Origin: Streptomyces sp. NBC_01476
GTDB taxonomy: Bacteria; Actinomycetota; Actinomycetes; Streptomycetales; Streptomycetaceae
Reading direction: 5' to 3'
NCBI RefSeq assembly: GCF_036227265.1
Contig: NZ_CP109446.1
Location: 6,589,001-6,653,000 of the forward strand
Length of the DNA: 64,000 bases
Shown piece after piece: positions 50,595 through 59,725 of this stretch. Made by a program: the position numbers and the translations under genes. Below the pieces are notes generated by a model that was not told where the DNA came from, made no database searches, and saw only the letters and a program-made list of their open reading frames with translations. Every line of letters begins with the position of its first letter. The first letter of the stretch is position 1.

Positions 50595-53183
50595 GTGAGT
50601 GGCACGGTGATCGAAGGTGCGGCGGCGGAGGCCGATCAGGCCCCGCCCCGCCCCGAAGGCCCCCAGCAGGACCACCCCGGGCGGCAGGCAGCCGGGCCGC
50701 GGGGGACGGAGCGGCAGGCAACCGGGCCGCGGGGGACCGAAGAGCGGGTCGCCGGGGAGCAGAAGGGCACCGAGCCGCCGGCCGGTCCCGGCACCGCGGG
50801 CGATGAACTCACCCCGCGCCGGCTGCGGCTGGTCTTCCTCGGCCTGATGCTCGCCCTGCTGCTCGCGGCCCTCGACCAGATGATCGTGGCCACCGCACTG
50901 CCGAAGATCGTCGGCGAGCTGCACGGCCTGGACAAGATGTCCTGGGTCGTCACCGCCTATCTGCTGGCCTCCACCATCGGCCTGCCGATCTACGGCAAGC
51001 TCGGCGACCTCTTCGGCCGCAAGAGCGTCTTCCAGTTCGCCATCCTGGTCTTCGTAGCCGGTTCCGCGCTGGCCGCCTGGTCCCGCACGATGGACGAGCT
51101 GATCGCCTTCCGCGCCATCCAGGGCATCGGCGGCGGCGGGCTGATGATCGGCGTCCAGGCGATCATGGCCGACATCGTCCCGCCCCGGCAGCGCGGTCGC
51201 TACATGGGCCTGATCGGCGCCGCCTTCGGCCTCGCCTCGGTCGCCGGCCCGCTGCTCGGCGGCTTCTTCACCGACCACGCCTCCTGGCGCTGGTGCTTCT
51301 CCATCAACGTGCCCTTCGGCCTGGTCACCCTCGCCGTCATCTCGGTGGTGCTGAAACTCCCCAAGCCGAAGGCCCGCCCCCGACTCGACGTGCTCGGCGC
51401 CCTGTTGCTCGCGGCCGGCTCCACCTGCCTGGTGCTCCTGACCACCTGGGGCGGCGCCACGTACGACTGGCAGTCGCGGCAGATCGTGGCGCTGGGCGTC
51501 GGCGCGCTCCTGTGCGGACTGCTCTTCGTGCTGGTCGAACGCTTCGCCGCAGAACCGGTCATCCCGCTGCGGCTCTTCCGCGACGGCGTCTTCAACATGA
51601 CGGCGCTGATCGGTGGGATCGTCGGGGTGGCGCTCTTCGGCGCGGCCAGCTATCTGCCGACCTTCCTGCAGATGGTCGAGGGCGCCAGCGCCACCGGCTC
51701 CGGGCTGCTGATGCTGCCGATGATGCTCGGCGTCGTCGTCGCGTCCATCGCGGGCGGCCAGCTGATCAGCCGCACCGGCCGCTACAAGATCTTCCCCATC
51801 ATCGGCGGCGCCCTGTCCTCGGCCGGGATGTTTCTGCTCTCCCTGATGGACGCGAACACCTCGCAGGTCGCCTACAGCGTCTACATGGCGGTGCTCGGCC
51901 TCGGCATCGGTCTGATCCTCCCGGTCCTGGTGCTCGCCGTGCAGAACTCGGTGCGCCCGTCCGACATCGGCGCGGCCACCAGCGCCAACAACTACTTCCG
52001 GCAGATCGGCGGTTCGGTCGGCGCCGCGGTCTTCGGCACCCTGTTCGCCGACCGGCTCGGCAAGCGGCTGACCGCCGAACTCCCGCACGGAGTAAGGCTG
52101 CCCGACCCCCAGTCGGTCACCCCGCAACTGGTCCGCACGCTGCCGGGACCTGTCCGTGACGGCTACATCAACGCCTACGCCGACGCCATGCCACGGATCT
52201 TCCTCTACCTGGTGCCGGTCCTCGTTCTCGGCTTCCTCTTCGCCTTCCTGCTCAAGGAGAAACCTCTGGTGACCCAGCACGGCCCCGCCGCCCCGACGGC
52301 GTACGACCCCGCTTACGAACCCCTCTACGACGCCGCCCCGACCCCGGCGGGCGGCGTACTCACCGACACCGTCACCGGGCTCACCGCATCGGAGGCGCTG
52401 CCCGGCGCCCGCCGCGCCCAACTGGGCGGCGTACCGGTCTGCGGCACCGTCCAGCACTCCGACGGCACCACGGTCGGACGGGCGGCCCTCACCCTGATCG
52501 ACGTCTCCGGGCGGCAGGTCGGCCGCGGCGCCACCACCGAGGACGGGCGGTACGCGCTCAGCACCCCGGGCGCCGGCAGCTATGTGCTCATCGCCGCCGC
52601 GGGTGGCCACCAGCCGCAGGCGGTCAGTGTCACCGTCGGCGACCACCCGGTGGAGCTGGATGTGGTGCTCGGCGGGGCCGGCCGCCTCGCCGGCACCGTG
52701 CACACCGCCGACGGCACCCCGGTCAGGGACGCGGTGGTCACCCTCACCGACGTCCGCGGCGACGTGGTCGCCAGCGCCCGCAGCGGCCGCGAGGGTGTGT
52801 ACGCGCTCACCGACCTCGTCGCGGGCGAGTACACCCTGGCGGCCAGTGCACTGGCCTTCCGCCCCTCGGCGCTGCCGGTGTCGGTGCAGGCGTCCCGGGA
52901 GACCCGGCAGGACGTGGAGCTTGCCGGTGGCGCGGTGCTCCGCGGGATCGTACGGGCCCCCGGCGGCCGGCTGGTGGAGGACGCCCGGGTCACCCTGCTG
53001 GACGCCGCGGGCAATGTGGTGGACTCGGTGACCACCGGCGCGGACGGCCACTTCCGGTTCGTGGACCTGGCGGCGGGCGAGTACACGGTGATCGCGGCGG
53101 GGTATCCGCCGGTGGCCACGGTGCTCCAGGTGGCCGGCGGCGGGCGCACCGAGCGGGACATCCAGCTCGGGCACGAGGACTGA
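50595..53183 (+). CDS. DHA2-type MFS exporter fused to C-terminal beta-sandwich repeats
   Basis: An 862-residue fusion. Residues 1-75 are Pro/Gly/Arg-rich with GPRGTERQATGPRGTEE repeats. Residues 80-560 are a 14-helix drug/proton antiporter of the DHA2 family, with LDQMIVATALPKI in helix 1, YGKLGDLFGRKSVF in the first loop and RAIQGIGGGGLMIG. After an Ala/Pro linker, residues about 605-862 are three carboxypeptidase-regulatory-like beta domains, each with GxVxxxDGxxVxxAxVTLxD and a YAL...AGxYxLxA end. Exporters of this family pump out drugs or metabolites. The role of the beta repeats is unknown. GTG at 50595 has a GGGGAG site. Confidence 0.93.
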   Translation: MSGTVIEGAAAEADQAPPRPEGPQQDHPGRQAAGPRGTERQATGPRGTEERVAGEQKGTEPPAGPGTAGDELTPRRLRLVFLGLMLALLLAALDQMIVATALPKIVGELHGLDKMSWVVTAYLLASTIGLPIYGKLGDLFGRKSVFQFAILVFVAGSALAAWSRTMDELIAFRAIQGIGGGGLMIGVQAIMADIVPPRQRGRYMGLIGAAFGLASVAGPLLGGFFTDHASWRWCFSINVPFGLVTLAVISVVLKLPKPKARPRLDVLGALLLAAGSTCLVLLTTWGGATYDWQSRQIVALGVGALLCGLLFVLVERFAAEPVIPLRLFRDGVFNMTALIGGIVGVALFGAASYLPTFLQMVEGASATGSGLLMLPMMLGVVVASIAGGQLISRTGRYKIFPIIGGALSSAGMFLLSLMDANTSQVAYSVYMAVLGLGIGLILPVLVLAVQNSVRPSDIGAATSANNYFRQIGGSVGAAVFGTLFADRLGKRLTAELPHGVRLPDPQSVTPQLVRTLPGPVRDGYINAYADAMPRIFLYLVPVLVLGFLFAFLLKEKPLVTQHGPAAPTAYDPAYEPLYDAAPTPAGGVLTDTVTGLTASEALPGARRAQLGGVPVCGTVQHSDGTTVGRAALTLIDVSGRQVGRGATTEDGRYALSTPGAGSYVLIAAAGGHQPQAVSVTVGDHPVELDVVLGGAGRLAGTVHTADGTPVRDAVVTLTDVRGDVVASARSGREGVYALTDLVAGEYTLAASALAFRPSALPVSVQASRETRQDVELAGGAVLRGIVRAPGGRLVEDARVTLLDAAGNVVDSVTTGADGHFRFVDLAAGEYTVIAAGYPPVATVLQVAGGGRTERDIQLGHED

Positions 53184-53203
53184 GGGGGAGCGCGGTGTGA
53201 GGG

Positions 53204-53234
53204 AGGCCGGGTGCCGCGCGGGCGGACCCGGCCT
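53204..53234 (+). terminator. Hairpin after the MFS fusion gene
   Basis: AGGCCGGGT and ACCCGGCCT form a 9-base stem around a 13-base loop, 20 bases after the stop. It lies between convergent genes. Confidence 0.5.
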
Positions 53235-53306
53235 TCCGCATGTCCGGGCGGGCTCCATGCACTCCGGGCTCCCAGGTGCGGTGGGGTCCCGCTGCCGGGC
53301 CGCGGC

Positions 53307-55010
53307 TCAGTTGGCGCTGTCGGGAGGAGCCGGCGTGCCGTCCCCGCTCTCGACCTCGGCCTTGTCGCACTGGGTGCCGCGGATCAGCGCGTAGCTGCCG
53401 CCGATCCGGTACTTGCCCGCCGAGGGCGCGTACAGCCGGGTCCAGTCGCCGTCGGAGGTCACACAGCCGTGCTTGTTGTCGCTCGCACCCTCGATGCCGA
53501 GCACCGGCGACCACGGGATGCGCAGCAGCACCGAGCCGGCCCGGGGCATGGTCACGGTCAGCTCGGCCGGCCCGGCCTCGTTCACCACGGCCGGCGGATC
53601 GGCCAGCGGAGCGGCCGCGCTCACCTCGTACAGCCGCCAGTTCGCGTCGTGCCACACCGGCCGCAGCCAGTTCTGCCCGGCGGAGACGATCTTCGCTTCG
53701 GCGACCGCGGCGCCGTCCGGCTGGTCGGCCGGCAGGACGACGTAGTTGACGCTCCAGTTGTAGAGCCAGGCCCGGTAGGTCTCGGCGGTCAGGGTGCCGT
53801 CGTAGAAGAGCGGATTGCGTTCCACGTCGGCCTGCCGGTTCCAGCCGCGGGCCAGGTTGACGTAGGGGGAGAGGCCGGACGCCTCCCAGTGCGAGCGCAG
53901 CGGCACCACTTCGACCCGGCCCCGGTCGGCCCGCACCTGGCGCAGCTCGGAGATGAGCGGGGCGGCGTGCTTGACCGTGGAGGACACCGCCGAGGTGGTC
54001 ACCTGGTCCACGATGGGCTTGGTGATCTGCCAGGCCGCCACTCCGGCGAACGCCAGCCACAGCGCGAGCGCGCGGCGGGTGCCCCAGGTGCTGCCCATCG
54101 CCACGATCAGCATCACCGTGCCGCCGAAGAGCAGGGAGAGGCGCTCCACGTTGCTGCCGATCGGCGACGGGATCGCCCAGGTCAGCGCCACCCCGATCGC
54201 GTAGACCGCGGCGCCCAGGTGTATCGACCGCCAGGACCGGGGCACCACCAGCGAGATCACCACCGCGACGGCCAGCGGGATGATCGCGAAGTACCACTTG
54301 AACGGCTGCACCCCGTAGAACGGGAAGAGCAGCGAGGTCGAGCCGACCACCAGCGGTGGTGCGGCGGCCAGGATGTAGGCGTCCCTGCGGCGCTTGTTCA
54401 AGAAGAGCGCCGCCGCGACCACGAGCAGGAAGAGTCCGGCCACCGGACTGCACATGGTGGCCAGCGCCGCCGAGGCGGTGGCCACCGCGAGCCGCGAGGA
54501 GTGCCCGCGCGTCGCACGCTCGGCGGGGTAGAGCAGCACCGTCGAGACCAGGGCGAAGAGGATGCCGAGCGCGAAGGTCACCCGCCCGGAGATCACGTCA
54601 CACCAAAGAGCGAACACCGTCCAGAGCACCGGCACCAGCGGGCGCTTCACGCCGGCCCGCAGCACCAGCGCGGCGGCGAGCGTCGCGGACAGCGTGCCGG
54701 CGATCACCGCGGTCGTCCGTACCCCCAGCGCCGCCATGACGTACGGCGACAGGATGCTGTAGGACGCCGGGTGCATACCGCCGTACCAGGAAAGGTTGTA
54801 CGACGCCGACGGATGTGCTCGTATGAAGTTGGTCCAGGCGTACTGGGCCGCCATGTCACCGGAGTCCTTGGCGAGATAGAGCGCCCACACCAGGTGGAGC
54901 GCCGCGGCCATGGCGGTGGCGAGCAGGATCGGGTGGCGCGGGTCGACCCGCTTGAAGATGGCTCTGGGACCACGTACGACGGCGAAGCGCGCGGGCTGCC
55001 AGGTGGTCAC
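53307..55010 (-). CDS. Polytopic membrane protein, GT-C glycosyltransferase-like
   Basis: A 567-residue integral membrane protein with about ten helices in the first 370 residues and a C-terminal beta-rich extracytoplasmic domain of about 190 residues. An early external loop with DSGDMAAQYAWTNF and YGGMHPASYSIL resembles the first loop of polyprenol-phosphate-dependent (GT-C) glycosyltransferases, which carry acidic catalytic residues there. The identity is therefore tentative. GTG at 55010 with GGAAGAGG upstream is the chosen start. It is divergent from the peptidase operon. Confidence 0.82.
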   Translation of the reverse strand: MTTWQPARFAVVRGPRAIFKRVDPRHPILLATAMAAALHLVWALYLAKDSGDMAAQYAWTNFIRAHPSASYNLSWYGGMHPASYSILSPYVMAALGVRTTAVIAGTLSATLAAALVLRAGVKRPLVPVLWTVFALWCDVISGRVTFALGILFALVSTVLLYPAERATRGHSSRLAVATASAALATMCSPVAGLFLLVVAAALFLNKRRRDAYILAAAPPLVVGSTSLLFPFYGVQPFKWYFAIIPLAVAVVISLVVPRSWRSIHLGAAVYAIGVALTWAIPSPIGSNVERLSLLFGGTVMLIVAMGSTWGTRRALALWLAFAGVAAWQITKPIVDQVTTSAVSSTVKHAAPLISELRQVRADRGRVEVVPLRSHWEASGLSPYVNLARGWNRQADVERNPLFYDGTLTAETYRAWLYNWSVNYVVLPADQPDGAAVAEAKIVSAGQNWLRPVWHDANWRLYEVSAAAPLADPPAVVNEAGPAELTVTMPRAGSVLLRIPWSPVLGIEGASDNKHGCVTSDGDWTRLYAPSAGKYRIGGSYALIRGTQCDKAEVESGDGTPAPPDSAN

Positions 55011-55428
55011 GTGGCCTCTTCCAGTAGCGGGGGCGGAACATCCCGGCCGGGTCCCGTCCGGCGGGATCGAACCGCGCTTCAGGAGCAGAGTTCGAACAGA
55101 GACTTTGGACGCTAGCACGGCCGGTTAGGTTGCTTATGCGCGGGCGTGCACCCGCTTTGGTGCATTTGCGGCCCCTCGTCCAGGGATCCGGCCGCACCCT
55201 GGAAGCGGTGACGCGCATCCTGCGTTGACGGGTTCCCCTGACCGTCCCGGGCATTCGGAGACCCCGTCCAACGAACCATGGTCCGCCGGATTGCGCCACC
55301 GGTTTTGACCTGGATCACATCCGTATCGCGGCCGGCCGGTGCCGCGCTGGGACCAGTGGTGTCCGTGGGGTCGCAGGGTCCCGCGGGCTCGGGCGGGCGG
55401 TGTTCCCGGGGCGCGGAAGGCCGGGTTT

Positions 55429-55444
55429 ATTGGTCTAGTCCACT
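55429..55444 (+). promoter_or_regulatory. DasR-responsive element (dre)-like operator
   Basis: ATTGGTCTAGTCCACT matches the known DasR palindrome (A-G/C-TGGTCTAGACCA-G/C-T) at 14 of 16 positions. It is 67 bases before the first start codon of the peptidase operon. DasR is the N-acetylglucosamine-responsive GntR regulator of streptomycetes. Confidence 0.65.
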
Positions 55445-55448
55445 GAAG

Positions 55449-55457
55449 TTATCCACA
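55449..55457 (+). other. Single perfect DnaA box
   Basis: TTATCCACA, the strongest E. coli-type DnaA box, lies 5 bases after the DasR-like site. Only one copy is present and this is not an origin. Confidence 0.5.
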
Positions 55458-55510
55458 GGCCGGGGGAGGGCCCTGGCAGCGACGACGCGGTGCCGCGTAA
55501 CGTGCTGACC

Positions 55511-56344
55511 ATGAAGATCCTGATCTCCGCGGACATGGAAGGCGCGACCGGTGTGACCTGGCCGGCCGACGTGCTGCCCGGCAGTGAGCAATGGCAGCGC
55601 TGCCGCCACATGTTCACCTCCGATGTCAACGCCGCCGTCCTCGGCTTCTTCGACGGCGGCGCGGACGAGGTGCTCATCAACGAGGCGCACTGGTCCATGC
55701 GCAACCTGCTGCTGGAGAAGCTGGACGAGCGCGTCGAGATGCTCACCGGCCGGCACAAGGACCTCTCCATGGTCGAGGGCGTCCAGCACGGCGACGTGGA
55801 CGGCATCGCCTTCGTCGGCTATCACACCGGCGCCGGCACCGAAGGCGTCCTCGCCCACACCTACCTCGCCAACTCCATCACCGGGGTGTGGGTCAACGGC
55901 GAGCCGGCCAGTGAGGGCCGGCTCAACTCGCTGGTCGTCGCCGAGTACGGCGTCCCGGTCGTCCTGGTCACCGGCGACGACCGCACCGGCCTCGACGCCC
56001 ACGGATACGCCCCGCAGGCCCGCACCGTCGCCGTGAAGGACTACGTGTCGCGGTACGCGGCCGTGTGCCGCACCCCCGCCCGCACCGCCGCCGACATCCG
56101 GGCCGCCGCCAAGGACGCCGTGGCGCTCGCCGTGCGGCACGAACCGGTCGACGCCGGGCCGTTCACGGTGGAGCTGGAGTTCGACGCGGTGCACCTGTCC
56201 GGGGCCGCCGCCGTGGTGCCCGGCGTGGAGCGCACCGGTGAGCGGCGGGTCTCTTACACCGCACCGACCATGTACGAAGGCATCCGCGCCTTCAAGGCGG
56301 TCACCACCCTCGTCTCGCAGGCCGTGGAGGAGCAGTATGGCTGA
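55511..56344 (+). CDS. M55 family D-aminopeptidase (DppA-like)
   Basis: A 277-residue zinc peptidase of family M55, which removes D-amino acids such as D-Ala from short peptides. The metal-binding Asp and Glu are in ISADMEGATGVTW, followed by NEAHWSMRNLLLE and GYHTGAGTEGVLAHTY with the conserved His. In Bacillus the homologue is DppA, encoded with a dipeptide importer. Here it opens an operon of four peptidases behind a DasR-like site, which suggests salvage of peptidoglycan peptides. The ATG at 55511 begins the first strand, and a GTG at 55502 is possible. No clear ribosome site is seen. Confidence 0.92.
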   Translation: MKILISADMEGATGVTWPADVLPGSEQWQRCRHMFTSDVNAAVLGFFDGGADEVLINEAHWSMRNLLLEKLDERVEMLTGRHKDLSMVEGVQHGDVDGIAFVGYHTGAGTEGVLAHTYLANSITGVWVNGEPASEGRLNSLVVAEYGVPVVLVTGDDRTGLDAHGYAPQARTVAVKDYVSRYAAVCRTPARTAADIRAAAKDAVALAVRHEPVDAGPFTVELEFDAVHLSGAAAVVPGVERTGERRVSYTAPTMYEGIRAFKAVTTLVSQAVEEQYG

Positions 56345-57731
56345 GCAGCAGCAGGTCGTCCCGACCATCGACCGGGCGGCGGTACTCGACGCCCGGGCGC
56401 TGGACGAGGTGGTGACGTTCACCTCCGACCTGATCCGGATCGACACCACCAACCGCGGTGGCGGCGACGGCAACGAGCGGCTCGCCGCCGAATACGTCGC
56501 GGGGCAGCTCGCCGACGCCGGCATCGAACCGCGCATCCTGGAGTCCGCCCCGGGCCGGGCGAATGTCGTCGCCCGCATCCCCGGCACCGATCCGTCGGCC
56601 GACGCGCTGCTGGTGCACGGTCACCTCGACGTGGTCCCCGCCGAGCCGGCCGACTGGAGCGTGCCGCCGTTCTCCGGCGAGATCCGCGACGGCGTGGTCT
56701 GGGGCCGCGGTGCCATCGACATGAAGAACATGGACGCGATGGTGCTCGCCACCGTCCGCGCCTGGGCCCGCACCGGAGCGCGCCCGGTCCGCGACATCGT
56801 GCTCGCCTTCACCGCCGACGAAGAGGACAGCGCCGCCTACGGCTCCGGTTACCTCGTCAAGGAGCACGCCGATCTCTTCGAAGGCTGCACCGAGGGCATC
56901 AGCGAGTCCGGCGCCTACACCTTCCACGCGAGCGACACCCTGCGGATCTACCCGGTCGCGGCCGGCGAGCGCGGCACCGCCTGGATGAAGCTCACCGCGC
57001 ACGGCACGGCGGGACACGGCTCCAAGGTCAACGGCGCCAACGCGGTCAGCCGGCTCGCCGCCGCCGTCGCCCGGATCGGCGAGCACCGCTGGCCGGTCCG
57101 GATCACCGACACCGTACGGGCCGCGATCACCGAACTCGCCGCCCTGCAGGACCTGCCCGCCGACCTGGCCGACGTGGACGCGCTGCTCGACAGGCTCGGC
57201 CCGGCCGCGACCCTGGTCCGGCCCACCGTCCGCAACAGCTCCAACCCGACGATGCTGGACGCCGGATACAAGGTCAACGTCATCCCCGGCAGCGCCACCG
57301 CCTACGTCGACGGACGGATCGTGCCGGGCGGCGAGGAGGAGTTCGTCACCACCATGGACCGCCTCACCGGCCCCGACGTCACCTGGGAGTACTACCACCA
57401 CGAGGTCCCGCTGACCGCCCCGGTGAACTCACCCGCTTTCGCCGCCATGCGGGAGGCACTGGAGCACTTCGACCCCCAGGCCCACGTGGTGCCGTACTGC
57501 ATGTCCGGCGGCACCGACGCCAAGCAGTTCTCCCGGCTCGGCATCACCGGCTACGGCTTCTCACCGCTGAAGCTGCCCCCCGGCTTCGACTACCAGGCGC
57601 TCTTCCACGGCGTGGACGAGCGCGTGCCGGTGGACGCGCTGCACTTCGGGGTCCGCGTGCTGGACCGCTTCATGCGCGCCGCCACCGCTTCCCCCAGCAC
57701 CTCCGCACCGAACGGGGAGGCCGGACGATGA
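56337..57731 (+). CDS. M20/M25/M40 family metallopeptidase
   Basis: A 464-residue zinc-dependent aminoacylase/peptidase. The two-metal site shows VHGHLDVVPAEP, WGRGAIDMKNMDAM, the catalytic Glu pair in FTADEEDSAAYG, SGGTDAKQFSRLG and FHGVDERVP. The dimerisation domain lies between about residues 210 and 330. Members cleave dipeptides or N-acyl amino acids. Its start lies 8 bases inside the M55 gene, so the two are tightly coupled. Confidence 0.93.
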   Translation: MAEQQQVVPTIDRAAVLDARALDEVVTFTSDLIRIDTTNRGGGDGNERLAAEYVAGQLADAGIEPRILESAPGRANVVARIPGTDPSADALLVHGHLDVVPAEPADWSVPPFSGEIRDGVVWGRGAIDMKNMDAMVLATVRAWARTGARPVRDIVLAFTADEEDSAAYGSGYLVKEHADLFEGCTEGISESGAYTFHASDTLRIYPVAAGERGTAWMKLTAHGTAGHGSKVNGANAVSRLAAAVARIGEHRWPVRITDTVRAAITELAALQDLPADLADVDALLDRLGPAATLVRPTVRNSSNPTMLDAGYKVNVIPGSATAYVDGRIVPGGEEEFVTTMDRLTGPDVTWEYYHHEVPLTAPVNSPAFAAMREALEHFDPQAHVVPYCMSGGTDAKQFSRLGITGYGFSPLKLPPGFDYQALFHGVDERVPVDALHFGVRVLDRFMRAATASPSTSAPNGEAGR

Positions 57732-59725
57732 CCGCGCCCACCGCCCAGCACCTCGCGTACGGCACCTGGCCCTCGCCCATCGACGCCGTCACCGCCGCCT
57801 CGCACGACGGCAGCCCCGAGTACGTCGGGACGGTCGGCGACGAGGTGTGGTGGACCGCGCCCCGGCCCGCCGAAGCCGGCCGCCGGGCACTGATCCGCCG
57901 CAAGGCGGACGGCACCGAGGAGTGCCCGCTGCCCGCCCCCTGGAACGTCCGCAGCCGCTTCATCGAGTACGGCGGCATCCCCTGGGCCGGCGCGATCACC
58001 GACGGCGCCCCGCTGATCGTCTTCGTCCACCACGCCGACCAGCGGCTCTACGCCTTCCGCCCGGACGAGCCCGGTGCCGCGCCCCGCCCGCTCACCCCGC
58101 TCTCCGCGGTGGGCGGCGGCCTGCGCTGGGCCGACCTCACCCTGCACACCGAGCGCGGCGAGGTCTGGGCGGTACTGGAGGAGTTCACCGGCGAGGGCCC
58201 GAGCGACTGCCGCCGGGTCCCCGCCGCGGTGCCGCTCGACGGCTCCGCGGCCGATGACCGTACCCGGATCAGGGAACTGGCCGCCGCCGAGCACCGGTTC
58301 GTCACCGGGCCGCGGCTCTCCCCGGACGGCAGCCAGGCGGTCTGGCTCGCCTGGGACCACCCGCGGATGCCGTGGGACGGCACCGAACTGCGGATCGCCG
58401 ACGTCGACCCCGGTTCCGGTCTCCTCGGTCCCGCGCGCACCCTCATCGGCGGCCCCGAGGAGTCCGTCGCCCAGGCCGAGTGGGCCGCCGACGGCACCCT
58501 GCTCGCCGCCACCGACCGCACCGGCTGGTGGAATCTGCACCGGGTGGACCCGGCGACCGGCCAGGCGGTCAACCTGTGCCGCCGCGACGAGGAGTTCGCC
58601 GGCGCGCTGTGGAAGATCGGCCAGCGCTGGTTCCTGCCGCTGGAGCACGGACTGGTCGCCGTGCTGCACGGCGTCGGCGCCCCGCACCTCGGCCTCCTCG
58701 ACCCGGCCACCGGCGAGGTCACCGACACCGCAGGCCACTGGACCGAGTGGAATCCGGCACTGGCCGCCGACGGCAGCCGGGTCATCGGCATCGCGGCGAG
58801 TTCCCGCACCTCGTACGAGATCGTCGAACTCGACGCCGCCACCGGCCGCGCCCGGGTGATCGGCAACGCCCACCATGACACCGTCGACCCGGCCTATGTG
58901 CCCGAGGCGGTCGAGCGGGTCTTCGCCGGCCCCGGCGGCCGGGAGGTGTACGCGCACGTCTACCCGCCCCGCAACCCGGTGGCGACCGCCGGCGGCCCCG
59001 CCCCCTACGCGGTGTGGGTGCACGGCGGCCCCACCAGCCGGGCGTCGATGGTGCTCGACCTGGAGATCGCCTACTTCACCTCGCGCGGCATCGGCGTCGC
59101 CGAGGTCAACTACGGCGGGTCGACAGGACACGGCCGCGCCTACCGCAACCGGCTGCGCGAGCAGTGGGGCGTGGTCGATGTCGAGGACTGCGCGGCCGTC
59201 GCCCAGGGACTGGTCGCCGAGGGCTCCGCGGATCCGGCCCGGCTCGCCATCCGCGGCGGCAGCGCCGGCGGCTGGACCAGCGCGGCGGCCCTCACCTCCA
59301 CCTCCACCTACGCCTGCGGCACCGTGCTCTACCCGATCCTCGACCTGACCGGCTGGTCGAAGAACGGCGGCGAGACCCACGACTTCGAGTCCCAGTACCT
59401 GGAGTCGCTGGTCGGACCGGTGGACGAGGTGCCCGAGCGGTACCGGGACCGCTCACCGGTCAGCCACGGGGACCGGATCGAGGTGCCGTTCCTGCTGCTC
59501 CAGGGCCTCGACGACCCGATCTGCCCGCCGGTGCAGTGCGACCGGTTCCTGGCGGCGGTGGCCGGCCGGGACATCCCGCACGCCTATCTCACCTTCGAGG
59601 GCGAGAGCCACGGCTTCCGCCGCCTCGCCACCATGGTCACCTGCCTGGAGGCCGAACTCTCCCTGTACGGACAGGTCTTCGGCTTCACCCCGGCCGGAGT
59701 GCCGGTACTGGAGCTGAACCCGTGA
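57728..59725 (+). CDS. S9 family prolyl oligopeptidase-like peptidase
   Basis: A 665-residue serine peptidase with an N-terminal beta-propeller and a C-terminal alpha/beta hydrolase (from about residue 400). The triad is Ser in AIRGGSAGGWTSAA, Asp in LLQGLDDPICPP and His in EGESHGFRR. The propeller limits substrates to short peptides. No signal peptide is seen, so it acts in the cytosol. ATG at 57728 overlaps the M20 stop, and the stop overlaps the next start. Confidence 0.93.
   Translation: MTAPTAQHLAYGTWPSPIDAVTAASHDGSPEYVGTVGDEVWWTAPRPAEAGRRALIRRKADGTEECPLPAPWNVRSRFIEYGGIPWAGAITDGAPLIVFVHHADQRLYAFRPDEPGAAPRPLTPLSAVGGGLRWADLTLHTERGEVWAVLEEFTGEGPSDCRRVPAAVPLDGSAADDRTRIRELAAAEHRFVTGPRLSPDGSQAVWLAWDHPRMPWDGTELRIADVDPGSGLLGPARTLIGGPEESVAQAEWAADGTLLAATDRTGWWNLHRVDPATGQAVNLCRRDEEFAGALWKIGQRWFLPLEHGLVAVLHGVGAPHLGLLDPATGEVTDTAGHWTEWNPALAADGSRVIGIAASSRTSYEIVELDAATGRARVIGNAHHDTVDPAYVPEAVERVFAGPGGREVYAHVYPPRNPVATAGGPAPYAVWVHGGPTSRASMVLDLEIAYFTSRGIGVAEVNYGGSTGHGRAYRNRLREQWGVVDVEDCAAVAQGLVAEGSADPARLAIRGGSAGGWTSAAALTSTSTYACGTVLYPILDLTGWSKNGGETHDFESQYLESLVGPVDEVPERYRDRSPVSHGDRIEVPFLLLQGLDDPICPPVQCDRFLAAVAGRDIPHAYLTFEGESHGFRRLATMVTCLEAELSLYGQVFGFTPAGVPVLELNP

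Larger units (their letters stand above)
55011..55510. other. Divergent intergenic region with regulatory sites
   Basis: Five hundred bases between the membrane protein (minus) and the peptidase operon (plus). It contains the DasR-like site at 55429-55444 and the DnaA box at 55449-55457. No gene is visible, and the A+T content rises near 55100-55150 and 55300-55450, as expected of promoters. Confidence 0.6.

Noticed and set aside
53211..55115. A plus-strand open frame of over 600 codons
   Set aside because: It is antisense to the GT-C-like membrane protein. Composition (His, Arg, Gly) and lack of motifs mark it as a shadow.
55441..55510. A replication origin at the DnaA box
   Set aside because: Only one box is seen, and there is no dnaA, dnaN, recF or gyrB nearby.
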